The notes under the pieces: model-generated | Databases searched by the model: none | Seen by the model: only the letters and a program-made list of their open reading frames with translations | What the model was told of the DNA's origin: nothing | DNA from: Cytobacillus depressus | GTDB lineage: Bacteria > Bacillota > Bacilli > Bacillales > Cytobacillaceae | Reading direction: 5' to 3' | Assembly (NCBI RefSeq): GCF_008923245.1 | Contig: NZ_WBOS01000005.1 | Location: 236,630-300,629 of the forward strand | DNA: 64,000 nt | Translations under genes and position numbers: made by a program | In this document: positions 8,054 to 17,363 of the stretch, in pieces | How positions within the stretch are numbered: position 1 is the stretch's first letter | How the letters are laid out: each line of letters starts with the position of its first letter

Positions 8054-9186
8054 TTAGCCTCAACACTTGGATGTTTTTTCTTATTTTCTACTTTATTCGT
8101 ATAACGCGACAAATTTACCAAAATACCCGCAGTGATTAGCATCATAATTAACGAGGTACCACCGTAACTAATAAACGGGAGAGGAACACCTGTAATTGGG
8201 AGAAGACCGCTGACCGCTCCTAAATTAAAGATCGCTTGGACAATCAATTGAAAAGTAAGCCCTATTGCTAACAATTTCGGAAATGGCTGAGTAGAATATT
8301 GAGCAATACGAATCCCACGATACATGATAAAAAGGTAGGAGCAAATGACGATCAATAATCCAAAGATTCCAAGCTCCTCCATAATAATCGACATGATAAA
8401 ATCCGTATGAGCCTCAGGTAGATAGCCAAGCTTCTGAATACTATTTCCTAACCCTCTTCCCCAAAACCCGCCAGATGAGATTGCATAATAGGAATTAACT
8501 AATTGGTACCCATTTCCGTCTGGGTCAGCAAAGGGATTGTGAAAGGAAAAAAGTCGCTCCAAACGATACGGACTCGTCACTGCAAGGAAAGCAATTCCCC
8601 CAAGAGCGATACTTCCTAATAAAACTAGATGGATCTTTCGTGCTCCCGAACAAAACAAAATAAACCCGCAAGGTAAGAGGATGATCGTAGCCGTTCCTAA
8701 ATCTGGCTGTTTCAAAATAAGCATGAAAACAAGACCTAAAATAAAAAGCGGAGGCATGACACCCTTCCAAAAATGATCAATATATTCCTGCTTTTTCGCA
8801 TAAATATAGGCAAAATAAATAATCATCGCGAGCTTAACCGCTTCGGTTGGCTGGAAAACAAACGATCCGATTTGCAGCCACCTTTGCGAATGATTCCGTT
8901 CCACCCCTATCCCAGGAATCATCACAGCGATCAAAAGAATTATGGATAGAATGACAAAAATTGGACTCAACTTTCCGTATACGCGAAATGGAAAGATGCA
9001 AGTGAAAGCAAATAACACTAATCCGATCCCGAAAAATTGCAATTGCTTCGTAAAAAAATACCTAGGGGGATCGAGATCCCATATTGCTAAAGGGTAGCTT
9101 GCACTAAAAATCATTATTAGCCCAAATAAGCTTAAAAAAACGACAGCTATCACTAATAAATAATCCATTTTTTTGAAAAAACTCAA
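8050..9186 (-). CDS. ftsW: SEDS family peptidoglycan glycosyltransferase, FtsW-like
   Basis: A 378-residue SEDS protein with about ten membrane segments. Key motifs are SQRWLQIGSFVFQPTEAVKLAMI, KQPDLGTATIIL (catalytic Asp), LPEAHTDFIMSIIMEELG, and the C-terminal GVPLPFISYGGTSLIMMLITAGILVN. The last is the FtsW/SpoVE form of the signature. It would polymerise lipid II at the septum or in a related process. AAAGGGAGGGGA precedes the start. Its leader is long: a promoter at 9421-9449 is followed by a terminator-like hairpin at 9292-9327 before the gene. I am confident of the family and less so of FtsW over SpoVE or another paralogue. Confidence 0.78.
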   Translation of the reverse strand: MSFFKKMDYLLVIAVVFLSLFGLIMIFSASYPLAIWDLDPPRYFFTKQLQFFGIGLVLFAFTCIFPFRVYGKLSPIFVILSIILLIAVMIPGIGVERNHSQRWLQIGSFVFQPTEAVKLAMIIYFAYIYAKKQEYIDHFWKGVMPPLFILGLVFMLILKQPDLGTATIILLPCGFILFCSGARKIHLVLLGSIALGGIAFLAVTSPYRLERLFSFHNPFADPDGNGYQLVNSYYAISSGGFWGRGLGNSIQKLGYLPEAHTDFIMSIIMEELGIFGLLIVICSYLFIMYRGIRIAQYSTQPFPKLLAIGLTFQLIVQAIFNLGAVSGLLPITGVPLPFISYGGTSLIMMLITAGILVNLSRYTNKVENKKKHPSVEAN

Positions 9187-9279
9187 AGAATCCCCTCCCT
9201 TTCTTGCTAAAAGTTGAAGTCCCGCCTCGAAATTTCTCTTGATTCGGCACGCTCACATGGACGTAATGAGTATTGAGCC

Positions 9280-9327
9280 TAAAAGTAAAAAGAGCCTTTA
9301 TTTCCCAACAAGGAGAGATAAAGGCTC
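9280..9327 (-). terminator. Intrinsic terminator between tatC and the ftsW-like gene (possible leader attenuator)
   Basis: GAGCCTTTAT (9292-9301) pairs with ATAAAGGCTC (9318-9327). Read on the minus strand it is followed by CTTTTTACTTTT. It may simply end tatC, but it lies downstream of the promoter at 9421-9449, so it could also attenuate the ftsW-like gene. Confidence 0.7.
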
Positions 9328-9420
9328 ATTTCAATAAAAAAGAGATTATAAAAAAAATATTCACAGCTATTCGCACAACTGCCTAGCCTAATGAAATCCT
9401 ATATGTATGTGTCTAAGTAT

Positions 9421-9449
9421 AATATAAGATTTCGTTGTTAATTTGTCAA
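9421..9449 (-). promoter_or_regulatory. SigA-type promoter for the ftsW-like gene
   Basis: Minus-strand TTGACA (9444-9449), a 17-bp spacer and TATATT (9421-9426). It lies in the 310-bp gap after tatC and implies a leader of about 230 nt. Confidence 0.6.
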
Positions 9450-9496
9450 TGATACTTACATATTAGACAACATTTTACGAAACTAATAGGAATAGA

Positions 9497-10234
9497 TCAT
9501 AGATCATTTTCCGGCTCCTCTTGTTCATGTCTCTTTCTTCGTTGATAGACCATTTTTGATAATAGGATACTAATTTCAAATAATAGAATTAACGGGATAG
9601 CTACCAAAATATGCGAAATGAACTCGGGTGGTGAAATCATACTAGCGATGATAACCAGAATGAAATACACATACTTTCTGAATCTGACAATTTTATACGG
9701 ATTGATTAAACCTAAAGTCGTTAAGAACATGGAAACAAGCGGTAATTCAAAAGCAATACCAAAAGGTAGCGTCATATTGATTAAAAAACTAATATATTTT
9801 TCCGCTGTAAAGGAAGCAGTCATTAAGTCTTCTCCTAAATTAAGTAGAAACGACATGATATTAGGAAAAATAAAATAATAGCCAAATGCTAAACCGCCAA
9901 GAAACAGAAAAAACATCGGGGGGATATACAATAAGGCAGCTTTTCTTTCTAACTGCTTTAATCCCGGCTTTACAAATAGCCAGAGTTGCCATGCTGTAAC
10001 AGGGATTGTGCCAGCTAAGGCAATGACTGTTGCGATTCGGAAGTAAACCCACATAATATCGCTTGGTCCGAGAACAATTAGTTTATAATCAAGATCCCCC
10101 AGGAAAAAGAGAAAGATATCTTTAACAAAAACAAATCCTACTACAAGAAATATCATGAAAGCCAAAACGGAAATTATTAATCTTTTTCGTAATTCATCCA
10201 AATGCTCAACAACATTCAGTTCCTGATCAGCCAA
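9497..10234 (-). CDS. tatC: Twin-arginine translocase subunit TatC
   Basis: A 245-residue TatC, the receptor for twin-arginine signal peptides, with six membrane helices. Typical features are the N-terminal EHLDELRKRLIIS, PGLKQLERKAALLYIPPMFFLFLGGLAFGYYFIFP around helix 3, FGIAFELPLV, the helix 5 region beginning RKYVYFILVIIASMISPPEF, and a charged C-tail. No tatA-type gene is visible upstream or downstream, so the partner must lie elsewhere. The start ATG at 10234 has no strong ribosome site (GGGACCC is weak), but the N-terminus matches the family well. Confidence 0.93.
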   Translation of the reverse strand: MADQELNVVEHLDELRKRLIISVLAFMIFLVVGFVFVKDIFLFFLGDLDYKLIVLGPSDIMWVYFRIATVIALAGTIPVTAWQLWLFVKPGLKQLERKAALLYIPPMFFLFLGGLAFGYYFIFPNIMSFLLNLGEDLMTASFTAEKYISFLINMTLPFGIAFELPLVSMFLTTLGLINPYKIVRFRKYVYFILVIIASMISPPEFISHILVAIPLILLFEISILLSKMVYQRRKRHEQEEPENDL

Positions 10235-10492
10235 AGGGTCCCACGCCTTCCTCTTAAAATCATATGTTTTTACTTAGTGCATTATATAACATTCAATCCC
10301 TTATATCTACCAAGCATTATTTTGAAAAAGTACGGGCAGCTACCTCTCATCAATTTTTTCTTTTCACGAAAAGTAGGTCAAATTTCCTGTTTTTTTGCCC
10401 CAAAACCGTACTTACGCAAAAAAATTTCTTCCCCGAAGCCTGTCCCCTTGTCTGGAATCTTTTCTTTATGCTATTATCCATCTTAGAGGGGT

Positions 10493-10506
10493 AAAACCGC
10501 GGTTTT
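10493..10506. promoter_or_regulatory. Perfect palindrome upstream of urease operon (candidate operator)
   Basis: AAAACCGCGGTTTT is a perfect 14-bp palindrome about 100 bp before ureA, in otherwise AT-rich DNA. It does not match the TnrA/GlnR pattern I know. Confidence 0.35.
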
Positions 10507-10553
10507 AAAGGAAATTTATTGACAGTATGATAGTTTTTAAGGAAAAACCGCCG

Positions 10554-10577
10554 AACTCCCTAAATGGGAGTTTTTTA
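10554..10577 (+). terminator. Terminator-like hairpin in the ureA leader
   Basis: AACTCCC and GGGAGTT pair around TAAAT and are followed by a T-rich run. It is 32 bp before the ureA start, so it may attenuate the urease operon or mark the end of an upstream transcript. Confidence 0.55.
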
Positions 10578-10608
10578 TTTTTCTATACTAATAGAGGGAG
10601 GTTATAGA

Positions 10609-10911
10609 ATGCACTTATTGCCGCGTGAAATTGACAAACTCATGATTGTTGTGGCTGCGGATCTTGCCAGACGCCGGAAGGAGAGAGGATTAAAATTAAA
10701 CCATCCGGAAGCAGTAGCCCTTATTACCTATGAAGTAATGGAAGGGGCAAGAGATGGGAAAACAGTCGCCGAGCTTATGGAGTATGGCGCGACTATTCTA
10801 TCAAGAGAAGATGTCATGGACGGAATCCCTGAAATGATTAACGATATTCAGGTTGAAGCGACGTTTCCAGATGGAACGAAATTAGTCACAGTACATAGTC
10901 CAATTCGATAA
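10609..10911 (+). CDS. ureA: Urease subunit gamma
   Basis: A 100-residue UreA, the gamma subunit of the nickel urease (UreABC)3 complex that hydrolyses urea to ammonia and carbamate in the cytoplasm. It is full length with the family pattern [40 protein letters not shown] and [16 protein letters not shown]. The ATG at 10609 is chosen because GGGAGGTT (10596-10603) sits at good spacing; upstream extension is non-homologous. First gene of ureABCEFGD. Unusually, 208 bp separate it from ureB, filled by a dispersed repeat. Confidence 0.96.
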   Translation: MHLLPREIDKLMIVVAADLARRRKERGLKLNHPEAVALITYEVMEGARDGKTVAELMEYGATILSREDVMDGIPEMINDIQVEATFPDGTKLVTVHSPIR

Positions 10912-11104
10912 AGAAAACTTGCCGATTGGCAAGCCTTGAAAAGGCGAAGACAGAGGTATAGTTGCACTTATCGCGCTCATGGCCGCCACGTCCTGTGGCA
11001 TTCGCCCGACTAGGACATCCTGTCCGTCGTACTTAATTCCTAAAATTAGAATCTACGTCGAATCAACTTCTTCGCTGACAATTTATATTTATTAACGTAT
11101 AAAC
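10912..11104 (+). repeat. Dispersed repeat, copy B, inserted between ureA and ureB
   Basis: The core (about 10955-11040) shares GTTGCACTTATCGCGCTCA, CCGCCACGTCCTGTGG, CCCGACTAGGACATCC and GTCCGTCGT with the middle of copy A. It contains two hairpins: GCCAC/GTGGC (10985-10999) and GGACA/TGTCC (11013-11025). ureAB are usually tightly packed, so this looks inserted. Whether it reduces ureB expression is unknown. Confidence 0.65.
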
Positions 11105-11119
11105 AAGGAGGATATGTCA

Positions 11120-11443
11120 ATGCAGCCAGGAGAATACGTCCTAAAAGAGGATGATATTATCATTAATGAAGGTAAAGAAGTCTTTATTATTTCTGTAACA
11201 AATACAGGGGACCGCCCTGTTCAAGTAGGCTCGCACTTCCATTTTTACGAAGTGAACGATGCTCTTCAATTTGAGAGGGACAAAGCTTACGGGAAAAGAT
11301 TAAATATTCCTGCCGGAGCTGCTGTACGCTTTGAGCCTGGAGATGAAAAGGAAATCCAGCTTATTGATTTTGCCGGCGAACGCCGCGTATACGGTTTCAA
11401 TAATAAAGTAGATGGCTCATTAGAAAGTGGGGAAAATAAATGA
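11120..11443 (+). CDS. ureB: Urease subunit beta
   Basis: UreB, 107 residues, structural beta subunit of urease. Recognisable motifs are [55 protein letters not shown] and [18 protein letters not shown] at 11105-11111 is 8 bp from the ATG at 11120 but only 2 bp from an ATG at 11114, so 11120 is the better start. The stop overlaps the ureC start (ATGA at 11440-11443), giving translational coupling. Confidence 0.95.
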   Translation: MQPGEYVLKEDDIIINEGKEVFIISVTNTGDRPVQVGSHFHFYEVNDALQFERDKAYGKRLNIPAGAAVRFEPGDEKEIQLIDFAGERRVYGFNNKVDGSLESGENK

Positions 11444-13152
11444 GTTTTAAAATGTCCAGAAAACAGTATGCTGAAATGTACGGGCCAACAACTGGCGACT
11501 CCATCCGTCTAGCAGATACTGACCTTTTTATTCAAATTGAAAAAGATTATACAACTTACGGAGAAGAAGTAGTATTTGGCGGCGGGAAAGTGATTCGTGA
11601 CGGTATGGGGCAACACCCTCTAGCAACACGCGGTGAAGGTGTAGCAGATACAGTCATTACAAACGTCGTTATTTTTGATTACACAGGAATATATAAAGCA
11701 GATTTAGCGATTAAGGATGGCAAAATTTCTGGCATCGGAAAAAGTGGAAACCCGCTTATTATGAACAATGTTGATATTATCATTGGTGCTTCAACTGAAA
11801 TTATTGCTGGAGAAGGCTTAATCGTGACAGCTGGTGCCATCGATACGCATGTGCACTTTATTAATCCAGAACAAGTGCAAACAGCTTTAACATCTGGTAC
11901 AACAACATTAATTGGAGGAGGAACAGGTCCGGCAGCAGGATCACGGGCTACAACAGTTACTCCAGGCGAATGGAATATTCATCGCATGTTAGAAGCAGCT
12001 GAAGGGCTTCCTATTAACGTTGGCTTTACAGGCAAAGGACATGCAGCATCCATCGCGCCTTTAGCGGAGCAAGTAAAAGCTGGAGTTATTGGATTAAAGG
12101 TACACGAAGATTGGGGAGCAACTGGTTCATCCCTTGACTATGCTTTAAAAACTGCAGACGAATATGATATTCAAGTTGCCCTGCACGCAGATACATTGAA
12201 CGAAAGTGGATTTATGGAAACGACAATGGCTGCTGTAAAAGACCGTGTACTGCATATGTATCATACAGAAGGAGCTGGCGGAGGACATGCCCCCGATTTA
12301 ATCAAATCTGCGGGATACCATAACATCCTGCCCTCATCAACAAACCCAACCCTCCCTTATACCGTTAATACAATTGACGAACATCTTGATATGGTCATGG
12401 TTTGCCATCATTTAAACCCTTCTGTTCCGGAAGATATCGCGTTTGCCGATTCAAGGATTAGAAGAGAGACCATTGCCGCGGAAGATATTCTTCAAGATAT
12501 GGGTGTGTTTAGTATGGTCAGCTCTGACGCTCAGGCGATGGGCCGCGTTGGAGAAGTCGTCCTGCGTACATGGCAGGTCGCTGATAAAATGAAAAAGCAA
12601 AGAGGCATTATGCTTGGTGACAGTCAATATGCAGATAATAACCGTGCGAAACGCTATATTGCAAAATATACGATTAACCCAGCGATTACACATGGAATTT
12701 CCAAACATGTCGGTTCAATCGAAATTGGGAAAATGGCAGATTTAGTGATCTGGTCACCAAACTTCTTTGGCGTAAAACCTGAAATGGTTCTTAAAAATGG
12801 GCTTGCTGTTACTGGGCTCATGGGGGATGCAAATGCTTCAATCCCAACTCCACAGCCTTATATTTACAGACCGATGTATGCCCAATTCGGAACAGCCTTA
12901 TCGAAAAGCTCAGTAACCTTCATCTCTCAAGCTGCCTTTGATGATGGTGTTCATGAAAAGCTTGGACTGAAAAAATTGATTCTTCCTGTTGGCGGAATTC
13001 GGACTCTATCTAAAAAGGATATGAAATTAAATTCCGAAACACCTGATATAACCGTAGATCCGCAAACTTATGAGGTTAGAGTTAACGGTGAGCTGCTAAC
13101 ATGTGACCCAGTGGATACAGTGCCAATGGGACAGCGATATTTCTTATTCTGA
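11440..13152 (+). CDS. ureC: Urease subunit alpha (catalytic)
   Basis: Catalytic urease subunit, 570 residues, full length. All active-site residues are present at the numbering used for Sporosarcina pasteurii urease: His137 and His139 (DTHVHF), Lys220 (the carbamylated lysine bridging both Ni ions, GLKVHEDWG), His222, His249 (ALHAD), His275 (MYHTEG), the flap Cys322-His323 (VCHHLNPS) and Asp363 (SSDAQAMGR). The gene overlaps ureB by 4 bp and the ureE ribosome site overlaps its stop. Nothing is missing, so an active enzyme is expected if nickel is supplied. Confidence 0.98.
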   Translation: MSFKMSRKQYAEMYGPTTGDSIRLADTDLFIQIEKDYTTYGEEVVFGGGKVIRDGMGQHPLATRGEGVADTVITNVVIFDYTGIYKADLAIKDGKISGIGKSGNPLIMNNVDIIIGASTEIIAGEGLIVTAGAIDTHVHFINPEQVQTALTSGTTTLIGGGTGPAAGSRATTVTPGEWNIHRMLEAAEGLPINVGFTGKGHAASIAPLAEQVKAGVIGLKVHEDWGATGSSLDYALKTADEYDIQVALHADTLNESGFMETTMAAVKDRVLHMYHTEGAGGGHAPDLIKSAGYHNILPSSTNPTLPYTVNTIDEHLDMVMVCHHLNPSVPEDIAFADSRIRRETIAAEDILQDMGVFSMVSSDAQAMGRVGEVVLRTWQVADKMKKQRGIMLGDSQYADNNRAKRYIAKYTINPAITHGISKHVGSIEIGKMADLVIWSPNFFGVKPEMVLKNGLAVTGLMGDANASIPTPQPYIYRPMYAQFGTALSKSSVTFISQAAFDDGVHEKLGLKKLILPVGGIRTLSKKDMKLNSETPDITVDPQTYEVRVNGELLTCDPVDTVPMGQRYFLF

Positions 13153-13162
13153 GGTGAAAAGA

Positions 13163-13618
13163 TTGATAATTGAAAAGGTTGTTACAAACATTGAAAAGAT
13201 GGATCAAGAAGAAATAAAAAAACGCCATATCGAAAAAGTTTACTTAGAAAGTGCACATTTAGTGAAACGTATTCAAAGAGTAAAAACGGATCATGGCAAT
13301 GAGCTCGGCATTCGCTTAAAAGAACCAAAAGACCTTTTAGCGGGCGATGTCTTACACATGGACGATAAAAATATGATTATCATCGATGTGCTGACAGATG
13401 ATCTGCTTGTCATCAGCCCTCGAAGCATTAAGGAAATGGGTACGATCGCTCATCAACTTGGGAATCGCCATCTCCCAGCTCAATTTGAGGAGAATGATAT
13501 GCTCGTTCAATATGACTATTTAGTTGAAGAGCTGCTGCAAGAGCTTGAAATTCCTTATAAACGAGAAGACCGCAAAGTGAAGCAAGCATTCCGCCATATA
13601 GGTCATAGTCATGGATAA
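13163..13618 (+). CDS. ureE: Urease accessory protein UreE (nickel metallochaperone)
   Basis: UreE delivers Ni to the UreG/UreF/UreD-apourease complex. 151 residues: an N-terminal peptide-binding domain, a C-terminal metal-binding domain ([10 protein letters not shown] with the conserved interface His), and a short His-containing tail [10 protein letters not shown] choose TTG at 13163, preceded by GAGGTGA at 13151-13157; a longer in-frame ATG lies inside ureC and is unlikely. It overlaps ureF by 8 bp. Confidence 0.92.
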   Translation: MIIEKVVTNIEKMDQEEIKKRHIEKVYLESAHLVKRIQRVKTDHGNELGIRLKEPKDLLAGDVLHMDDKNMIIIDVLTDDLLVISPRSIKEMGTIAHQLGNRHLPAQFEENDMLVQYDYLVEELLQELEIPYKREDRKVKQAFRHIGHSHG

Positions 13619-14297
13619 TCGGATTCTATCATTATTACAGCTATGCGACTCGAATTTTCCTACAGGTGCTTTCAGCCATTCCTTTGGCTTAGAAAGCTAC
13701 ATCCAGGAAGATAAAGTGAAAGATTCAAAGACTTTTTACGAGTGGCTCCAAGTTTATTTGCATGAACAGCTGATTTATACTGATGGGCTTGCTTGCCGTA
13801 TGACATTTGACGCTCTTAGTGCAGATGATTTGCAAAAAATTTGGGACCTCGATCGTCTTATTACTGTTCAAAACTTGCCGAGAGAAACTCGGCAAGGAAC
13901 ACAAATGATCGGAACACGAATGCTCAAGCTCACAGAATCTCTCTATGAAATGCCTATTCTTGCGAAATATCACGAGAGAATTACAAAAAAACAATCATTC
14001 GGCCACCCTGCTATCGTTTTTGCAATGGTTGCTCATGGCCTTGGAGTTACAAAGCAGGAGGCCATTCTTTATTATTTGTATTCAGCTATTTCCAGTCAGA
14101 TTCAAAACGCGGTCCGTGCCATTCCGTTAGGACAAACAGCCGGACAAAAGATTACCCATCAATGTCAATCTGAACTAATGCAGGCAGTGGAGAAAATCCT
14201 TCAGCTTCCTGAAGAGGATTTCGGCATTGTGTCCCCAGGATTGGAACTGTCACAAATGAATCATGAACGCGTAAATATAAGAATTTTTATGTCTTAA
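13611..14297 (+). CDS. ureF: Urease accessory protein UreF
   Basis: A 228-residue, all-helical UreF. It couples GTP hydrolysis by UreG to nickel insertion as part of the UreDFG complex. Typical pattern: [30 protein letters not shown]-like [28 protein letters not shown] and [14 protein letters not shown]. The start ATG lies in the last codons of ureE (HSHG), an 8-bp overlap that implies coupled translation. The gap to ureG is 33 bp with its own AAAGGA site. Confidence 0.94.
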   Translation: MDNRILSLLQLCDSNFPTGAFSHSFGLESYIQEDKVKDSKTFYEWLQVYLHEQLIYTDGLACRMTFDALSADDLQKIWDLDRLITVQNLPRETRQGTQMIGTRMLKLTESLYEMPILAKYHERITKKQSFGHPAIVFAMVAHGLGVTKQEAILYYLYSAISSQIQNAVRAIPLGQTAGQKITHQCQSELMQAVEKILQLPEEDFGIVSPGLELSQMNHERVNIRIFMS

Positions 14298-14330
14298 CTT
14301 GATTAATATGCAATAAAGGAAGTGTTCTAT

Positions 14331-14942
14331 ATGGAAGCAATTAGAATCGGAGTTGGAGGTCCTGTCGGAGCAGGAAAAACAATGTTAGTCGAAAAATTAA
14401 CCCGACATATGGCAGATGAAATTAAAATGGCGGTTGTTACGAACGATATTTACACAAAAGAGGATGCAAAGTTTTTAATGCAAAACGGAGTATTGTCAGA
14501 AGATCGCATCATTGGTGTTGAAACTGGCGGATGTCCTCATACAGCGATTCGTGAAGATGCATCAATGAACTTTGCTGCGATTGATGAGCTAGTTGAGCGC
14601 CATCCAGATCTTGAGCTTATTTTCGTAGAAAGCGGCGGGGATAATCTAGCAGCCACTTTTAGTCCGGAATTAGTAGATTTCTCTATTTATATTATTGACG
14701 TAGCCCAAGGGGAGAAAATTCCTCGTAAAGGCGGACAAGGGATGATTAAATCGGATTTATTCATCATTAACAAAACAGACCTTGCTCCGTTTGTCGGTGC
14801 GAGCCTTGAAGTCATGGCTGAAGATACAAAGGTTTTCCGTGGAGATAAGCCATTCTTCTTCACAAACTTGAAAAAGGATGAAGGTCTATCTGATGTGATC
14901 GACTGGATTAAGAAGCATGCTTTATTAAAAGGATTAGAGTAA
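14331..14942 (+). CDS. ureG: Urease accessory GTPase UreG
   Basis: SIMIBI-class GTPase, 203 residues, powering nickel insertion. P-loop GPVGAGKT at residues ~10-17, [12 protein letters not shown], the Ni/Zn-binding Cys-Pro-His in [15 protein letters not shown], the Glu-rich [19 protein letters not shown], and the base-specificity NKTD. The ATG at 14331 (MEAIRIG) is preferred over a GTG at 14322 because AAAGGA at 14315-14320 fits it and homologues start there. ureD follows after one base. Confidence 0.96.
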   Translation: MEAIRIGVGGPVGAGKTMLVEKLTRHMADEIKMAVVTNDIYTKEDAKFLMQNGVLSEDRIIGVETGGCPHTAIREDASMNFAAIDELVERHPDLELIFVESGGDNLAATFSPELVDFSIYIIDVAQGEKIPRKGGQGMIKSDLFIINKTDLAPFVGASLEVMAEDTKVFRGDKPFFFTNLKKDEGLSDVIDWIKKHALLKGLE

Positions 14943-14943
14943 G

Positions 14944-15768
14944 ATGACAAATTGGACAGGCGTGTTATCTTTAGATCTTGAAGACAGACAAGGAAAAACG
15001 GTCGCGAAAAATGTGTACTTCCAAGGCGCATTTAAAGTCATGCGACCGGTTTACCATGATAATTCAGGACAGGTTTGCTATTATCTTTTAAACCCGGGCG
15101 GCGGCTATTTAGACGGCGACCGGTATAGCATGAAATTCTCGATTGATGAAGGCGCGAAAGCAACATTAACAACCCAATCGGCAACAAAGGTGTATAAAAC
15201 GCCAAATGATTATGCCTATCAGGAGACAGAAATGATCCTAAAGAAAGGCAGTTTTTTAGAATATCTCCCCGATCCTTTAATTGCTTATGAGCATGCCCGC
15301 TATAAGCAGAAAACGGTCGTTCATATGGAAAAGGGAGCAACATTTCTTTATACAGATATTTTAACTCCTGGGTGGTCACCAAGTGGCGATAAATTCACCT
15401 ATGATACGATTCAATTATTAACAGAGATTTATTTGGATGGAGAGCTTGGCGTTTTCGATCATATTAAACTTAACCCTGCCCAGCAAAAAGTAACCGAATT
15501 AGGGTTTATGGAAGGATATACTCATCTAGGATCGATGATGGTCATCGGTGATCAAACGGATAACGATCTTCTCGATGAAATATATCAAATGATAAAAACG
15601 GAAGAGGCAAACATTAAATTTGGCTTATCAAGGCTTGAGGTGCCCGGATTTAGTGTGCGCGTCCTAGCTAATTCGACCCAAGTAATCGAACGTATTTTTG
15701 CCGATTGTCACCGGCTCATTAACGAAAAATGGTTTAATCGTACTCCTCAATCTTTAAGGAAATACTAA
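14944..15768 (+). CDS. ureD: Urease accessory protein UreD (UreH)
   Basis: UreD/UreH, 274 residues, the scaffold that binds apourease and conducts nickel from UreG. Family motifs are visible: YYLLNPGGGYLDGDRYSM, ATLTTQSATKVYKTP, EYLPDPLIAYEHARYKQ and LYTDILTPGWSPSGDKF. The start follows the ureG stop by one base. A strong terminator 10 bp after the stop ends the operon. No nickel transporter or UreI-type channel gene lies next to it. Confidence 0.94.
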   Translation: MTNWTGVLSLDLEDRQGKTVAKNVYFQGAFKVMRPVYHDNSGQVCYYLLNPGGGYLDGDRYSMKFSIDEGAKATLTTQSATKVYKTPNDYAYQETEMILKKGSFLEYLPDPLIAYEHARYKQKTVVHMEKGATFLYTDILTPGWSPSGDKFTYDTIQLLTEIYLDGELGVFDHIKLNPAQQKVTELGFMEGYTHLGSMMVIGDQTDNDLLDEIYQMIKTEEANIKFGLSRLEVPGFSVRVLANSTQVIERIFADCHRLINEKWFNRTPQSLRKY

Positions 15769-15775
15769 AGCTAAC

Positions 15776-15811
15776 GGCCCAGTTCGATAAAAAGAATCTG
15801 GGCCTTTTTTT
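15776..15811 (+). terminator. Terminator of the urease operon
   Basis: GGCCCAG (15776-15782) pairs with CTGGGCC (15798-15804), followed by seven T. Confidence 0.9.
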
Positions 15812-15898
15812 GGTAATTCGCTTCCTCTTGTTGCATTGAATGAATATATAGTTTAAGCTGAAAAATAACTTTAGGAGAAGACTACGAGGAGGCTAAGA

Positions 15899-16378
15899 AT
15901 GCCTGAAGAAAAAATGGAAAAACCAGTAATTGAAGATTTTGAGGTAGAAACACTTTACGAGGACCGTCCACATGAGCGTCATGCGTTCACATTTAAGGTT
16001 GATGGGGATGAATTTAAAGGGCATTACCATGAGGGCGAGATCATCTGGCTCCACCCACACCCTAAACAAATGGTTGGTGAAAGTAAAGTAGCCAAGATTG
16101 AAGCGGCGATTCAGTCATTAATGAGTAAATATGGGATTACAAGCGGGATTGAAGATTTCGAATTAATGCCAGCCTTTGAAGATCGCCTGCACGAACGACA
16201 AGCATTTACGATGCAAGTTGATGGGGAAGAATTTAAAGGCTTCGTCCACGAAGGTGAAATTCAGTGGTTCCACCCGCAGCCAATGCAAAAGCTCAGTGAA
16301 GACCATGTTGAGAAAATAGAATCAGAAATTCATGAGATAATAGCTGAACATACACAGAGCAATATTGAAGAAGATTAA
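15899..16378 (+). CDS. Hypothetical acidic protein made of two tandem ~70-residue repeats
   Basis: I do not recognise a function. The 159-residue protein is an internal duplication: IEDFEVETLYEDRPHERHAF...VDGDEFKGHYHEGEI.WLHPHP near residues 11-58 matches IEDFELMPAFEDRLHERQAF...VDGEEFKGFVHEGEI.WFHPQP near 82-129, each followed by a helix (KVAKIEAAIQSLM / HVEKIESEIHEII). No signal peptide or membrane segment, so it is probably cytoplasmic. The conserved His, Asp and Glu could bind metal, but that is speculation. GAGGAGG precedes the ATG. It is monocistronic, with its own terminator. Confidence 0.8.
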   Translation: MPEEKMEKPVIEDFEVETLYEDRPHERHAFTFKVDGDEFKGHYHEGEIIWLHPHPKQMVGESKVAKIEAAIQSLMSKYGITSGIEDFELMPAFEDRLHERQAFTMQVDGEEFKGFVHEGEIQWFHPQPMQKLSEDHVEKIESEIHEIIAEHTQSNIEED

Positions 16379-16402
16379 TGCAATTTGTATGGGAAAATCA
16401 CT

Positions 16403-16444
16403 AAAAAGAAGGCATTTGTTAATAAAACATGCCTTCTTTTTTTG
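16403..16444 (+). terminator. Intrinsic terminator after the tandem-repeat protein
   Basis: AAAAAGAAGGCAT pairs with ATGCCTTCTTTTT around a 12-nt loop, ending in a T-run. Confidence 0.88.
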
Positions 16445-16621
16445 TTCATTTAGAAAACCATATTTTTTGTTTTTAATGAAAGGCTACCTTCTTTTTGTTC
16501 ACTCTTTTCATAAAATTTTTCAATAATTGCGTGGTTCCAAATTATGTATACAATAGAATATTTAAGAGAAGCTAACCATGAGTTCAAAATAGCTTGCCTC
16601 ATATCAATAAGGAGTTTTCAT

Positions 16622-17218
16622 ATGGATTACAATTTAATTTGGCAAACCATTCTCATTTTTGCAGTTAGTACTCTACTTTTAAGATTTGGCGGAAGAATGT
16701 CTATTTCGCAAATGACCATTCCCCAAACCGTTATTCTGATCTCATTTGGAACATTAATTATTAAGCCAGTAACGGGAAAGGGCTTATGGACAACCTTTGT
16801 CGTTGGTTTCGTATTCATTCTTTGCCTAGTTATTTCGGAATACATTCAATTGAAATTCAATCGCGCCGAAACTGCCATTTCAGGTAAAGCGATACCCGTG
16901 ATCGAAAATGGAACATTAAATGAGTTGAACTTAAAAAAGCTTCGTATGCCTGTCGATGAATTAGAATCGAGACTTCGCCAATCAGGCATCTCTGCTATAA
17001 CCGATGTGGAATTTGCCACGATCGAACCAAGCGGACTATTAGGTTATTCATTGAAAAAAGAAAAACAGCCTGCGACAAAAGAAGATATTCAAAACCTAAT
17101 TCAATTGATTCAAAATGGTCATATAAATCATCAAAGCACCACACCCTCCAAACAAGATAATATATTTATTGAAACTTTAAAAAATCACTCGTCAGACTCA
17201 CCCACTCACCTGCAGTGA
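16622..17218 (+). CDS. DUF421 family membrane protein (YetF-like), first paralogue
   Basis: A 198-residue DUF421 protein: three membrane helices (about residues 5-85; LRFGGRMSISQMTIPQTVILISFGTLI is the typical helix 1-2 region) followed by a cytoplasmic domain with GKAIPVIENGTLNELNLKKLRMPVDELESRLRQ.GI..ITDVEFA.IEPSG, the YetF/YkjA pattern. The role of DUF421 proteins is poorly defined; some affect spore or envelope properties. AAGGAG before the ATG at 16622 decides the start over a longer frame from 16544. A second DUF421 gene lies at 22415-23134. Confidence 0.85.
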   Translation: MDYNLIWQTILIFAVSTLLLRFGGRMSISQMTIPQTVILISFGTLIIKPVTGKGLWTTFVVGFVFILCLVISEYIQLKFNRAETAISGKAIPVIENGTLNELNLKKLRMPVDELESRLRQSGISAITDVEFATIEPSGLLGYSLKKEKQPATKEDIQNLIQLIQNGHINHQSTTPSKQDNIFIETLKNHSSDSPTHLQ

Positions 17219-17363
17219 ATATACGGGAGGGCTCTCCTCCCTTTGTTTCCTTTTTTCTTGATTGAAGAAACGCTTTGATAATTTTCCCCTGTTATTCTTT
17301 CCCAAACTAGTGAAAATAGATTATACTAAATTCACTATATTATTTAAAAAGGCGGAATTTCCT

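Larger units (their letters stand above)
10235..10608. other. Intergenic region between tatC and ureA (374 bp)
   Basis: I see no credible gene; short plus-strand frames here have no ribosome site and odd composition. It holds a perfect palindrome AAAACCGCGGTTTT (10493-10506) and a terminator-like hairpin (10554-10577) just upstream of ureA. Both are candidates for controlling the urease operon. No confident promoter could be picked. Confidence 0.6.

Noticed and set aside
9187..9496. T-box or known cell-wall riboswitch in the ftsW leader
   Set aside because: I could not find a T-box TGGN bulge, specifier loop or any Rfam pattern I know, only a terminator-like hairpin.
10202..10494. Two plus-strand frames between tatC and ureA
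   Set aside because: Phe/Leu/Ser-rich, no ribosome sites, overlapping the tatC start on the opposite strand.
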